A stretch of DNA of 5,110 nucleotides from an uncultured Prevotella sp. Its GTDB lineage: Bacteria > Bacteroidota > Bacteroidia > Bacteroidales > Bacteroidaceae. A program made the translations under genes and the position numbers. This document shows, piece by piece, positions 1 through 5,110 of the stretch. Position 1 is the first letter of the stretch, and each line of letters opens with the position of its first letter. A model generated the notes under the pieces. That model ran no database searches, was not told the DNA's origin, and was given only the letters and a program-made list of their open reading frames with translations. Where the stretch lies: NCBI GenBank assembly GCA_937906765.1, contig CALCUV010000198.1, positions 1 through 5,110 on the forward strand. Reading direction: 5' to 3'.

Positions 1-287
1 AGGCGCTCTCTATGGACGACGGTATTAACTATACGGCAGGTTTGAACGTGGTGCGCACTTCGCCTGACCACGGTGTGGCTTACGACATTGCGGGTAAGGG
101 CATTGCTTCTGAAAATTCGTTTCGTCAGGCGCTTTATGCCGCAATGGACATTTTCCGCAACCGACTTGTTGACGCAGAAGTGACGGCAAATCCCTTGCCC
201 AAGTTGTATCAAGACCGCCGTGAGGACGAGCGTCGTAACTTTGTGCAACGTCCAGAAAAGCGCACCGAAGATGCAGCGCAGAATTAA
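1..287 (+). CDS. pdxA: 4-hydroxythreonine-4-phosphate dehydrogenase PdxA, C-terminal part
   Basis: The reading frame is open from the left edge (first full codon at 3) and ends with TAA at 285-287, giving about 94 C-terminal residues of a protein that is normally about 330-360 residues long. The stretch [18 protein letters not shown] is the hallmark of PdxA; its histidine matches the last of the three metal-binding histidines of the family. It is followed by the family's [16 protein letters not shown] helix. The cytosolic enzyme oxidises 4-phosphooxy-L-threonine with NAD+ in the DXP-dependent route to pyridoxal 5'-phosphate. The tail after KLYQDRRED is charged and slightly extended, of unknown meaning. 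The last 17 nt overlap the start of the next gene, so the two are probably co-transcribed and translationally coupled. The family call is from recognition, not a search, but the motif is very distinctive. Confidence 0.93.
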   Translation, partial: ALSMDDGINYTAGLNVVRTSPDHGVAYDIAGKGIASENSFRQALYAAMDIFRNRLVDAEVTANPLPKLYQDRREDERRNFVQRPEKRTEDAAQN

Positions 288-990
288 GCAATTTGCCATC
301 ATCGCAGCAGGCGAGGGGCGCCGCCTTTCGGAAGAAGGGGTGGCATGGCCTAAAGCGCTTGTCCCTTTGAACGGAGAACCGCTCCTTTCGCGCCTTGTGC
401 GCATCTTTAATGCGTGTGGTGCGGAGCGCATTGTGATTATTGTCAACGACTTACATCCACAGGTGGAGCAACATGTGCGACAGTTGATGGCGCAACCCGG
501 AGGTGAACGTATTCATTTGGTGGTGCAAACAACGCCCAGTTCGATGCACTCCTTCTTCGCATTGTCTTTGCATCTTACGGATGAACCTTTCTGTCTCACC
601 ACTGTCGATACCATTTTCCGCGAAAGCGACTTCCGAGCGTATTTAGATTACTTTGCGCAATCGGATGCCGATGGCGTGATGGGCGTGACCGACTTTGTCG
701 ATGACGAGAAACCTTTGTACGTTGCAACAAATGAGTCGTTAGACATTACTGCTTTCTTAGATGCTTCTACGACTTGCAAGTATATTTCTGGCGGTATTTA
801 CGGACTCACGGCGCCTGCCTTAAAAACACTTCAAAGGTGTATGGCGGAAGGGCAAAGTCGTATGCGCAATTATCAGCGTGGACTCATTGCCGACGGTCTC
901 TGCCTGAAGGCATTTCCTTTCTCAAAAATCCTCGACGTTGACCATGCTTCTGACATCCAAAAGGCGCTCGATTTTTTGAAGGACAATTAG
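271..990 (+). CDS. NTP-transferase (sugar/alcohol-phosphate nucleotidyltransferase)
   Basis: A 239-residue cytosolic protein with the Rossmann-like nucleotidyltransferase fold. Residues 8-19 ([12 protein letters not shown]) are the nucleotide-binding loop, followed by a W-P-K signature (residues 26-28) and [15 protein letters not shown] (110-116) carries a likely metal-binding aspartate, and [10 protein letters not shown] (220-229) near the end supplies the second acidic site. The enzyme would join an NTP, plausibly CTP, to a phosphorylated sugar or alcohol and release pyrophosphate. The ATG at 271 was chosen because the conserved loop begins a few residues later; the in-frame ATG at 220 would add 17 residues of unlikely sequence encoded inside pdxA. 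There is no strong ribosome binding site, consistent with coupling to pdxA. The CDP-alcohol transferase downstream suggests a cytidylyltransferase supplying a CDP-alcohol, for example CDP-inositol, but the substrate cannot be read from sequence. Confidence 0.85.
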   Translation: MQRRIKQFAIIAAGEGRRLSEEGVAWPKALVPLNGEPLLSRLVRIFNACGAERIVIIVNDLHPQVEQHVRQLMAQPGGERIHLVVQTTPSSMHSFFALSLHLTDEPFCLTTVDTIFRESDFRAYLDYFAQSDADGVMGVTDFVDDEKPLYVATNESLDITAFLDASTTCKYISGGIYGLTAPALKTLQRCMAEGQSRMRNYQRGLIADGLCLKAFPFSKILDVDHASDIQKALDFLKDN

Positions 991-1046
991 GGCATAAACA
1001 AACCCTTAAAGAATTTTTCTAAACTCTCAAATTGTTTTCCTAAAGT

Positions 1047-1070
1047 TACTTTTTATTTTTCGAAAAAGTA
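1047..1070. repeat. small A/T-rich inverted repeat downstream of the nucleotidyltransferase gene
   Basis: TACTTTTT (1047-1054) and AAAAAGTA (1063-1070) are perfect 8-bp arms around an 8-nt spacer, about 57 bp after the stop at 990. It could be a weak 3' end signal for the pdxA transcript, but it is A/T-rich, lacks a G/C stem, and may be chance in this base composition. Confidence 0.3.
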
Positions 1071-1085
1071 TTTGCGATTTACGTT

Positions 1086-1145
1086 GAACGTTTAAAGGTT
1101 AAAGGTTAACGTTTAAAGGTTAAAGTTTAACGATGAACGTTTAAC
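1086..1145. repeat. degenerate short tandem repeats (GTTAAAG / GTTTAAAG / GTTTAAC words)
   Basis: About nine consecutive 6-8-nt words are variants of one theme: GAACGTTTAAAG, GTTAAAG, GTTAAC, GTTTAAAG, GTTAAAG, TTTAAC, GATGAAC and GTTTAAC. GTTAAAG occurs exactly at 1098-1104 and again at 1119-1125. The tract lies wholly between genes and forms the left arm of the palindrome that follows. Similar A/T-rich words are, from memory, common between genes in Bacteroidales genomes; that part is not verified here. Confidence 0.75.
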
Positions 1146-1219
1146 GAAGAGTTTGGCGCAGTGCTGTCACTCCGCATGGTCTTTAAACGTTCATCGTTAA
1201 ACTTTAAACGTTAACCTTT
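1101..1219. repeat. long imperfect inverted repeat with structured loop
   Basis: The left arm (1101-1144, 44 nt) and right arm (1183-1219, 37 nt) are exact reverse complements over all 37 bases of the right arm. The only difference is one extra GTTAAAG word (about 1119-1125) in the left arm, which would bulge out. The 38-nt centre (1145-1182) is G/C-richer and can fold again: GCGCAGTG (1156-1163) against CACTCCGC (1168-1175), 7 of 8 pairs around CTGT. As RNA this would be a long hairpin; as DNA it is a possible cruciform. It may serve as a terminator, an mRNA-processing or stability element, or be a REP- or MITE-like repeat. No T-tract directly follows on the + strand, although a C/T-rich run does. 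Confidence 0.85.
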
Positions 1220-1250
1220 CCCCTTTTCACCCTTTTCCCCTTTTGTTCTT
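1215..1250 (+). repeat. polypyrimidine tract with CCCCTTTT repeats
   Basis: This stretch is C/T only except for one A (1229) and one G (1245). CCCCTTTT occurs at 1220-1227 and 1237-1244, with CCCTTTT at 1230-1236 between them. It sits between the palindrome and the start of the ATP-grasp gene, so it would lie in the 5' region or promoter of that gene. The role is unknown. Confidence 0.7.
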
Positions 1251-1256
1251 ATGTCT
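1241..1256 (+). repeat. 16-bp direct repeat, copy 1 (upstream of ATP-grasp gene)
   Basis: TTTTGTTCTTATGTCT is identical to 2150-2165, and both copies are followed within a few bases by an A-rich AAACAC. Copy 1 ends 15 bp before the ATG at 1272. The ATG it contains (1251) would read ATG-TCT-TAA, a two-codon frame. It may be a shared 5'-leader or promoter-related element, or residue of a local duplication. Confidence 0.65.
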
Positions 1257-1271
1257 TAAACACTTCAGTTT

Positions 1272-2102
1272 ATGGAAATGACTGTTTTACTCGTGCATCG
1301 CGCTCACCGATTCTCCCCGAATAGCGTGGAGCGCGATGCTGCGCTTTTAAGGGCAATCGGTGAGGCTCTGGAAGCGAAGGGATTCCGTGTGGAGCACGTG
1401 GAAGAAACGCAACTTACGGCTGAAGTGTTACGCCATGCGCCAAGTCGCATTGTGAGCATGGCGCGGTCTAAATCTGCGGTGACGTTGCTCCGTGATTGGG
1501 AGATGCAAGAGGGGCATAAGGTGTGGAACGCGCCACAGGCGGTGCTTCATAACACACGTGCCCGTCAAACTTTGCGTTTCATTGAAGCAAACATCCCATT
1601 GCCCCCCTCAGAAGTAACGCACCGTCCCTGGGAAACCTCTTTGAACTTCCCGCTTTGGGTAAAGACGGGGGGGGGAGATGCTGAGGCGGAGGCGGATGTG
1701 CGTTATTTTGCTTCGAGGGAGGATTTGTTATGTGCCGACTTCTCTGACGTTACGCCGTATGTTGTTTCTGAACATGTCGAAGGCGACCTTGTGAAGTTTT
1801 ATGGCATAGCGGGTACGCCCTTTTTCTATGCCTATTACCCCACAGAGGGTAAATCAGGGTTTAGTAAGTTTGGACTCGAGGCGCATAATGGAGTGCCCCA
1901 GGAGTATGCCTATGATGTTGAGGCGCTTTACCGATTGGCCACCAAGGTTGCCTCTGTAAGTGGTTTCACATTGTATGGCGGTGACTGCATAGTCCGACCC
2001 GATGGCACATTTGCCCTTATAGATTTCAACGATTTCCCCAGTTTTGCCCCTTGTGTAACTGAGGCAGCGCGGGCGTTCACAGCTCTCACTTTGCAGTCCT
2101 GA
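1272..2102 (+). CDS. ATP-grasp-fold protein of unknown substrate
   Basis: A 276-residue soluble protein with the layout of an ATP-grasp enzyme. Residues 3-60 form a Rossmann-like N-terminal domain (TVLLVHR..., then KGFRVEHVEE). The ATP-binding part includes LWVKTGGGDAEAE (128-140: lysine plus glycine-rich loop), YVVSEHVEGDLVKFYGI (163-179: hinge and acidic residues) and a C-terminal metal site FALIDFNDFPSF (247-258), where D251, N253 and D254 fit the usual D/E-x-N pattern. Such enzymes use ATP to activate a carboxylate for ligation, or act as kinases as in the inositol-phosphate 5/6-kinase branch; which applies here cannot be decided. An ATG at 1278 is an equally plausible start (274 residues), and neither has a clear ribosome binding site. 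The gene lies between a nucleotidyltransferase and a CDP-alcohol transferase. A run of nine G (1667-1675) codes for the glycine loop. Confidence 0.72.
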   Translation: MEMTVLLVHRAHRFSPNSVERDAALLRAIGEALEAKGFRVEHVEETQLTAEVLRHAPSRIVSMARSKSAVTLLRDWEMQEGHKVWNAPQAVLHNTRARQTLRFIEANIPLPPSEVTHRPWETSLNFPLWVKTGGGDAEAEADVRYFASREDLLCADFSDVTPYVVSEHVEGDLVKFYGIAGTPFFYAYYPTEGKSGFSKFGLEAHNGVPQEYAYDVEALYRLATKVASVSGFTLYGGDCIVRPDGTFALIDFNDFPSFAPCVTEAARAFTALTLQS

Positions 2103-2114
2103 AGTATGTGTTGT

Positions 2115-2122
2115 TGACGTCA
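2115..2122. promoter_or_regulatory. TGACGTCA palindrome between ATP-grasp and transferase genes
   Basis: A perfect 8-bp palindrome, TGACGTCA, lies 12 bp after the ATP-grasp stop and upstream of an A/T-rich CATATATATTA stretch. It could be a small operator, but one 8-bp site is weak evidence. Confidence 0.15.
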
Positions 2123-2149
2123 GAATAGTTGTTCATATATATTATGTTC

Positions 2150-2165
2150 TTTTGTTCTTATGTCT
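2150..2165 (+). repeat. 16-bp direct repeat, copy 2 (upstream of CDP-alcohol transferase gene)
   Basis: TTTTGTTCTTATGTCT is identical to 1241-1256. It ends 64 bp before the transferase start at 2230. TTCTTTTG (2147-2154) matches the Bacteroidetes -7 consensus TAnnTTTG at all but one fixed base, but no well-spaced TTTG -33 element was found, so a promoter here is only possible. The ATG inside this copy (2160) opens a 25-codon frame. Confidence 0.65.
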
Positions 2166-2237
2166 AAAAAACACGGAGATACCACATTTGTGGAAATCAT
2201 TCTTGTCAACTCATCTACTAAACATCTTTATGTCTGA
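2160..2237 (+). CDS. possible 25-residue leader ORF overlapping the transferase start
   Basis: ATG at 2160 reads MSKKHGDTTFVEIILVNSST and five more residues before TGA at 2235-2237. The stop falls just after the transferase ATG at 2230 and in a different frame, an 8-nt overlap that would suit translational coupling. The peptide has no recognisable family, signal peptide or regulatory codon run, and no Shine-Dalgarno sequence. A frame of this length is expected by chance in short intergenic DNA, so this is a tentative entry. Confidence 0.15.
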   Translation: MSKKHGDTTFVEIILVNSSTKHLYV

Positions 2238-3165
2238 CCAACTAAAATCCACCTTTAAAAGTCAAGATACCGAAGAATGGCTTGACATTCACTTCACGCG
2301 CCCCATTGGTTATCTTTGGGCGCGCCTGTTCATGCACTTCGACGTGCATCCGAATGTAGTGACGATTCTCAGCATAATCTTAGGCGCGGCGGCGGGAGTG
2401 TGTTTTTACTTTGACTCCTATTTCTATACCATTTTAGGTATACTCCTGTTGATGTGGGCGAACTTTTACGACTCGTGTGACGGACAGATGGCGCGCCTCA
2501 CGGGAAAGAAAACCCTCTGGGGCAGAATTCTTGACGGTTTTGCGGGTGATGTGTGGTTTTTCACGATTTATGCCGCCATCTGTCTGCGACTTCAGGACGA
2601 CGCCATCCCTTTCCTGCCCCAATACAAGTGGGGCATTTGGATTTGGGCGTTGGCGGCACTCTCTGGACTCATTTGCCATGCCAAGCAATGCCAACTGGCA
2701 GATTATTATCGCAACATCCACCTCTATTTCCTGAAGGGTAAGCAGGGTAGTGAGTTAGACAATTCCCGTAAGGTCAAAGCCGATTATGACGCTTTGACGT
2801 GGCGCAAAGATTTTGTGTATAAACTTTTCCTTTTCTTCTATCGTCGCTACACCCTTTCTCAGGAAGAAATGACCCCCAATTTCCAAGGTTTGAAGCAACA
2901 TCTCGATTCGCGTTATCAGGACGAAATCCCCACGCTCCTGCGTGAGGAATTCCGTGCAGGAAGTCTCCCCCTAATGAAATGGGCAAATATATTGACGTTC
3001 AACACTCGCGCTATCGTGCTCTACCTTTCTTTACTCGCATTCCACCCCTGGATCTATTTCATTTTCGAACTCACCGTCATGAACGTTATCTGGTGGTATA
3101 TGCGAGCGAAGCACGAGGCGTTGTGCCAACGATTGATGCAAAATCTCGCAACTCAGCAAAATTAG
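2230..3165 (+). CDS. CDP-alcohol phosphatidyltransferase family membrane protein
   Basis: A 311-residue inner-membrane protein. VHPNVVTILSI (39-49) is the conserved entry to the first helix. The family signature runs from D81 to D107: D81-x2-D84-G85-x2-A88-R89-x8-G98-x3-D102, then D107 after four residues rather than the usual three. Hydrophobic segments lie near 43-61, 64-80, 108-121, 134-150 and 258-291. A polar, charged section of about 100 residues (about 155-250) separates helix 4 from the C-terminal helices, making the protein longer than typical 180-220-residue PgsA-type enzymes. Members transfer a phospho-alcohol between a CDP-linked donor and an alcohol acceptor, using Mg2+ held by the aspartates. 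The ATG at 2230 was chosen over 2152 because the added 26 residues look like translated leader, and conserved sequence starts well after 2230. The substrate is unknown; the nucleotidyltransferase upstream may supply its CDP-activated donor. Confidence 0.88.
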   Translation: MSDQLKSTFKSQDTEEWLDIHFTRPIGYLWARLFMHFDVHPNVVTILSIILGAAAGVCFYFDSYFYTILGILLLMWANFYDSCDGQMARLTGKKTLWGRILDGFAGDVWFFTIYAAICLRLQDDAIPFLPQYKWGIWIWALAALSGLICHAKQCQLADYYRNIHLYFLKGKQGSELDNSRKVKADYDALTWRKDFVYKLFLFFYRRYTLSQEEMTPNFQGLKQHLDSRYQDEIPTLLREEFRAGSLPLMKWANILTFNTRAIVLYLSLLAFHPWIYFIFELTVMNVIWWYMRAKHEALCQRLMQNLATQQN

Positions 3166-3186
3166 CGTCTCTCATTGTGGACATAA

Positions 3187-3234
3187 AAAACATCCCCCTT
3201 TGTCAAGCACTCACTTGATAAAGGGGGATGTTTT
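3187..3234. terminator. bidirectional rho-independent terminator
   Basis: The arms at 3187-3207 and 3214-3234 pair over 21 positions with a single G-U wobble (3202/3219) around the 6-nt loop CACTCA, and contain a CCCCC/GGGGG core. On the + strand the stem closes with TTTT followed by a T/G-rich tail; on the - strand it ends in a six-T run. It sits 21 bp after the transferase stop and 44 bp beyond the kinase stop, between convergent genes, and would serve both transcripts. Confidence 0.92.
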
Positions 3235-3278
3235 GTTGTATGTTGGTTTATTTATAGTACCCTCACTCCTCCAAAAAT

Positions 3279-4571
3279 CTACGATTTTTTGCGCAACGTA
3301 AACTCGAATCGTAGTCCGCCTTCAGGACGATTGGTAACGGTGATGTTGCCTCCGTGAACCAAAACGGCATGTTTAACAATGGCGAGTCCAAGTCCTGTTC
3401 CGCCTTTCTTGCGGGAGCGTCCTTTGTCTATACGATAAAAGCGTTCGAAGAGATAGGGGAGGTGAATCTGCTCGGCGCCCTTCCCGTCATCTTCAAATCT
3501 GATGCGGCACATCTGCTCATTGTCTTCAAGCAGAGAGATGTAGATGTTCCTCCCTTCCGAATAGGCAATAGCATTTTCCGTAAGGTTGCTGAAGATAGAC
3601 GCAATTAAGGACATGTTGCCCCAAGTGGTGACTTTATGCTTAAAATCGGTGTGAAGCACGAAGCGTTCCTCCTCCGGCATAACCTCTAACTCTGCTTCCA
3701 CTTCACGGATGATGTCGTTAATAACAACAGTTTCTTTGTGAATAAATTCACTCCCGTTTTCCATTCTCGTGATGAGCGACACGTCGTTAAGCAATCGGCG
3801 GAGTCGCTCGTTTTGCATGTAGCATCTGCTGATTAACTCCTGACGTTTTTCTTCGCTAAGATGAATGCCTGAGAGTAGCGTTTCGAGACACACGCCTATG
3901 GAAGCTACAGGCGTCTTGAGTTCGTGGTTGATGTTGTTGGTGAGTTGACGCTTCAGACGTGAACGCTCCTGCTCCGCTTCATGACGATTGACACGCTCAA
4001 TATCTTTGCCAAGTTGGCGTGTGGAGAAATAGGCAATGACGCTCACTCCCAGCGCACAGGAAATCATTACTACGAGAAAAGACCAATCGGCTTCGAGCAT
4101 ATCCCTCAAAGTGCTGGAATAAGGAAGCGCTGTGCGAACAATGACGCGCTTGCCACGGGTGGCAGCATAGAAATATTCACGCCCATCGCTTGCTGATAGT
4201 CTCCCGATATGATGCCCCGCTCCCTTGCGCAACGCCTCTCTGACTTCAGGTCGGTTTCGGTGATTGTCCAGCGAATCTACGGAAATCGTGTTGTCATAAA
4301 TAACGGCGCCCGATAGCGTGATGAGCGTAATGCGAAGGTCGGTGAAGGGCATTTCGTGAGCAGAAATGTAGGCTTCGTAAGAGCGCCCTTCCTCAACTTC
4401 TTCAAGCAGGTGGCGATTGTATTGTTGAAGCGTAGCGCTGAGGAAGTCCGCCTTGTATTCCTTCTCACGCAGATATTGATACCCCACAAAGCAGATTACC
4501 AATGCCCAAGCATAGGCGATGAGTTGCAGGAACAGGCGCTTGTGAAACGAGAGTTTAGTTGCGGAAACCAT
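3279..4571 (-). CDS. PhoR-like sensor histidine kinase
   Basis: A 430-residue membrane sensor kinase. One helix at about residues 13-34 and a second at about 163-182 enclose an extracytoplasmic domain of about 128 residues. That domain carries the pattern D-x4-NH-x2-RPEV-x2-AL-x2-G-x-G, as in the PAS/Cache-like sensors of PhoR-type kinases. The HisKA box NINHELKTPVASI has its phosphoacceptor at H216. The ATPase domain shows the N box (N333 in NLTENAIAYSEG), the G1 box DDGKGA (361-366), the F box FERFYR (375-380) and the G2 box GGTGLGL (390-396), so it appears catalytically complete. The ATG at 4571 was preferred: it overlaps the response regulator end by 17 nt and starts just ahead of the first membrane helix. 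An in-frame ATG at 4613 would add 14 residues inside the regulator gene. The signal sensed is unknown; resemblance to PhoR does not prove phosphate sensing. Confidence 0.92.
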   Translation of the reverse strand: MVSATKLSFHKRLFLQLIAYAWALVICFVGYQYLREKEYKADFLSATLQQYNRHLLEEVEEGRSYEAYISAHEMPFTDLRITLITLSGAVIYDNTISVDSLDNHRNRPEVREALRKGAGHHIGRLSASDGREYFYAATRGKRVIVRTALPYSSTLRDMLEADWSFLVVMISCALGVSVIAYFSTRQLGKDIERVNRHEAEQERSRLKRQLTNNINHELKTPVASIGVCLETLLSGIHLSEEKRQELISRCYMQNERLRRLLNDVSLITRMENGSEFIHKETVVINDIIREVEAELEVMPEEERFVLHTDFKHKVTTWGNMSLIASIFSNLTENAIAYSEGRNIYISLLEDNEQMCRIRFEDDGKGAEQIHLPYLFERFYRIDKGRSRKKGGTGLGLAIVKHAVLVHGGNITVTNRPEGGLRFEFTLRKKS

Positions 4572-5110
4572 AACCAAAACCTGAGCGGGTAACGATATAA
4601 GCGCCATACGCACCCATCTTTGAGCGCAAGCGCGTAATGTTGACGTCTATTGTTCGGTCGAGCACAATGACTTCATCGCTCCATACGCGACTTAAAATTT
4701 CCTCGCGCGAACAAATCTTTCCTCTATGGCGAATCAAGTAGGCGAGGAGTTCAAATTCCTTCTTTGCCAATTTTACCTCCGCCCCGTCAATCGTGCACCG
4801 CTTAAATTCCAGGTCCAGACAAAGCCCTTCGACAATCAACTGATTGCTTTTCTCCGCCTCAGTCTTGGCGCCGTTTTGCGGTGCAGACACTCGGCGCAAC
4901 ACGCTCTTTACGCGTGCTACAACATTGCGAATGGTATAAGGTTTGGTGATGTAATCGTCCGCCCCAAGATTAAGCCCCATGACCATATCATCCTCCGAGT
5001 CGCGTGCGGTGCAGAAGATGATGGGAATATTGGCAGTTGAGCTATCCTGCTTGAGCTTTTTGGCGAGGTGAAAACCGCTCATTTCGCCCATCATAACATC
5101 GAGCAGAATG
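4555..5110 (-). CDS. OmpR/PhoB-family response regulator, N-terminus beyond the right edge
   Basis: The frame runs off the window; the last full codon begins at 5109, and about 185 residues are visible, so roughly the first 50 are missing. It opens with ILLDVMMGEMSGF, in which the aspartate (codon 5098-5100) is the expected phosphorylation site. IIFCTAR supplies the switch threonine and DDYITKPY the conserved lysine-proline. After an alanine/glutamate linker comes the winged-helix domain, from LIVEGLCLDLEF to the end, with the recognition part around LDRTIDVNITRLRSKMG and the terminal TRSGFGYGFRN hairpin. It would be phosphorylated by the adjacent kinase and bind promoter DNA. The usual proline after DVMM is glycine here. 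It precedes and overlaps the kinase gene by 17 nt, a standard two-gene operon. Target genes cannot be inferred. Confidence 0.93.
   Translation of the reverse strand, partial: ILLDVMMGEMSGFHLAKKLKQDSSTANIPIIFCTARDSEDDMVMGLNLGADDYITKPYTIRNVVARVKSVLRRVSAPQNGAKTEAEKSNQLIVEGLCLDLEFKRCTIDGAEVKLAKKEFELLAYLIRHRGKICSREEILSRVWSDEVIVLDRTIDVNITRLRSKMGAYGAYIVTRSGFGYGFRN

Noticed and set aside
220..270. Earlier start of the nucleotidyltransferase at 220
   Set aside because: The added 17 residues are encoded within pdxA and do not look like part of the fold, while the nucleotide-binding loop begins directly after the ATG at 271.
991..1085. Promoter for the ATP-grasp gene upstream of the palindrome
   Set aside because: TACTTTTT and nearby T-rich words partly resemble the Bacteroidetes -7 element, but no well-spaced -33 TTTG was found, and T-rich DNA gives such matches by chance.
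1086..1219. CRISPR array
   Set aside because: The repeats are 6-8-nt degenerate words without regular repeat-spacer structure, and no cas genes are present.
2152..2229. N-terminal extension of the CDP-alcohol transferase from the ATG at 2152
   Set aside because: The 26 extra residues resemble translated leader, include the repeated 16-mer, and the ATG at 2230 gives a normal family N-terminus.
2434..2741. Open frames on both strands inside the CDP-alcohol transferase gene
   Set aside because: They overlap the conserved catalytic region of a well-supported membrane enzyme and show no family features; they are shadow frames.
3354..3608. Antisense and other alternate frames within the histidine kinase and response regulator
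   Set aside because: These frames (also 3981-4196, 4277-4592 and 4726-5040) are mirror images of conserved kinase and regulator domains, with no independent evidence of coding.
4572..4613. Longer histidine kinase start at 4613
   Set aside because: It would lengthen the overlap with the response regulator to 59 nt; ATG 4571 gives a short overlap and places the first membrane helix in the usual position.

Overview
The window looks like ordinary chromosomal DNA of a member of the Bacteroidota, most likely Bacteroidales and perhaps Prevotella-like. The clues are the style of the PdxA, CDP-alcohol transferase and two-component proteins, A/T-rich start regions without strong Shine-Dalgarno sequences, and intergenic repeats built from GTTTAAAG/GTTAAAG-like words. 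Assignment below order level is not secure. No phage, transposase, CRISPR, tRNA or rRNA was seen.

Layout. The left part (1-3165) reads rightward. It holds the 3' end of pdxA (vitamin B6 synthesis), overlapping by 17 nt a sugar-phosphate-type nucleotidyltransferase (271-990). Next is a 280-bp intergenic region packed with short A/T-rich repeats, a long imperfect palindrome and a polypyrimidine tract. An ATP-grasp-fold protein (1272-2102) follows, then a membrane CDP-alcohol phosphatidyltransferase (2230-3165). A strong bidirectional terminator (3187-3234) separates this block from a leftward-reading two-component system. That system consists of a PhoR-like membrane histidine kinase (3279-4571) and, upstream and overlapping it by 17 nt, an OmpR/PhoB-type response regulator whose first residues lie beyond the right edge.

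How the genes may work together. A nucleotidyltransferase, an ATP-grasp enzyme and a CDP-alcohol phosphatidyltransferase in one direction suggest a route that activates a phosphorylated alcohol with CTP and transfers it to or from a membrane lipid, as in inositol-lipid or phosphonolipid synthesis. This is inference; no substrate can be read from the sequence. The response regulator and kinase form a standard two-gene signalling operon.

The observations most worth checking are: the palindrome and repeat cluster at 1086-1219; a nine-G run in the ATP-grasp glycine loop, where a one-base slip in either direction truncates the protein; a one-residue shift of the last aspartate in the CDP-alcohol transferase signature; and a 16-bp sequence repeated upstream of both the ATP-grasp and transferase genes.
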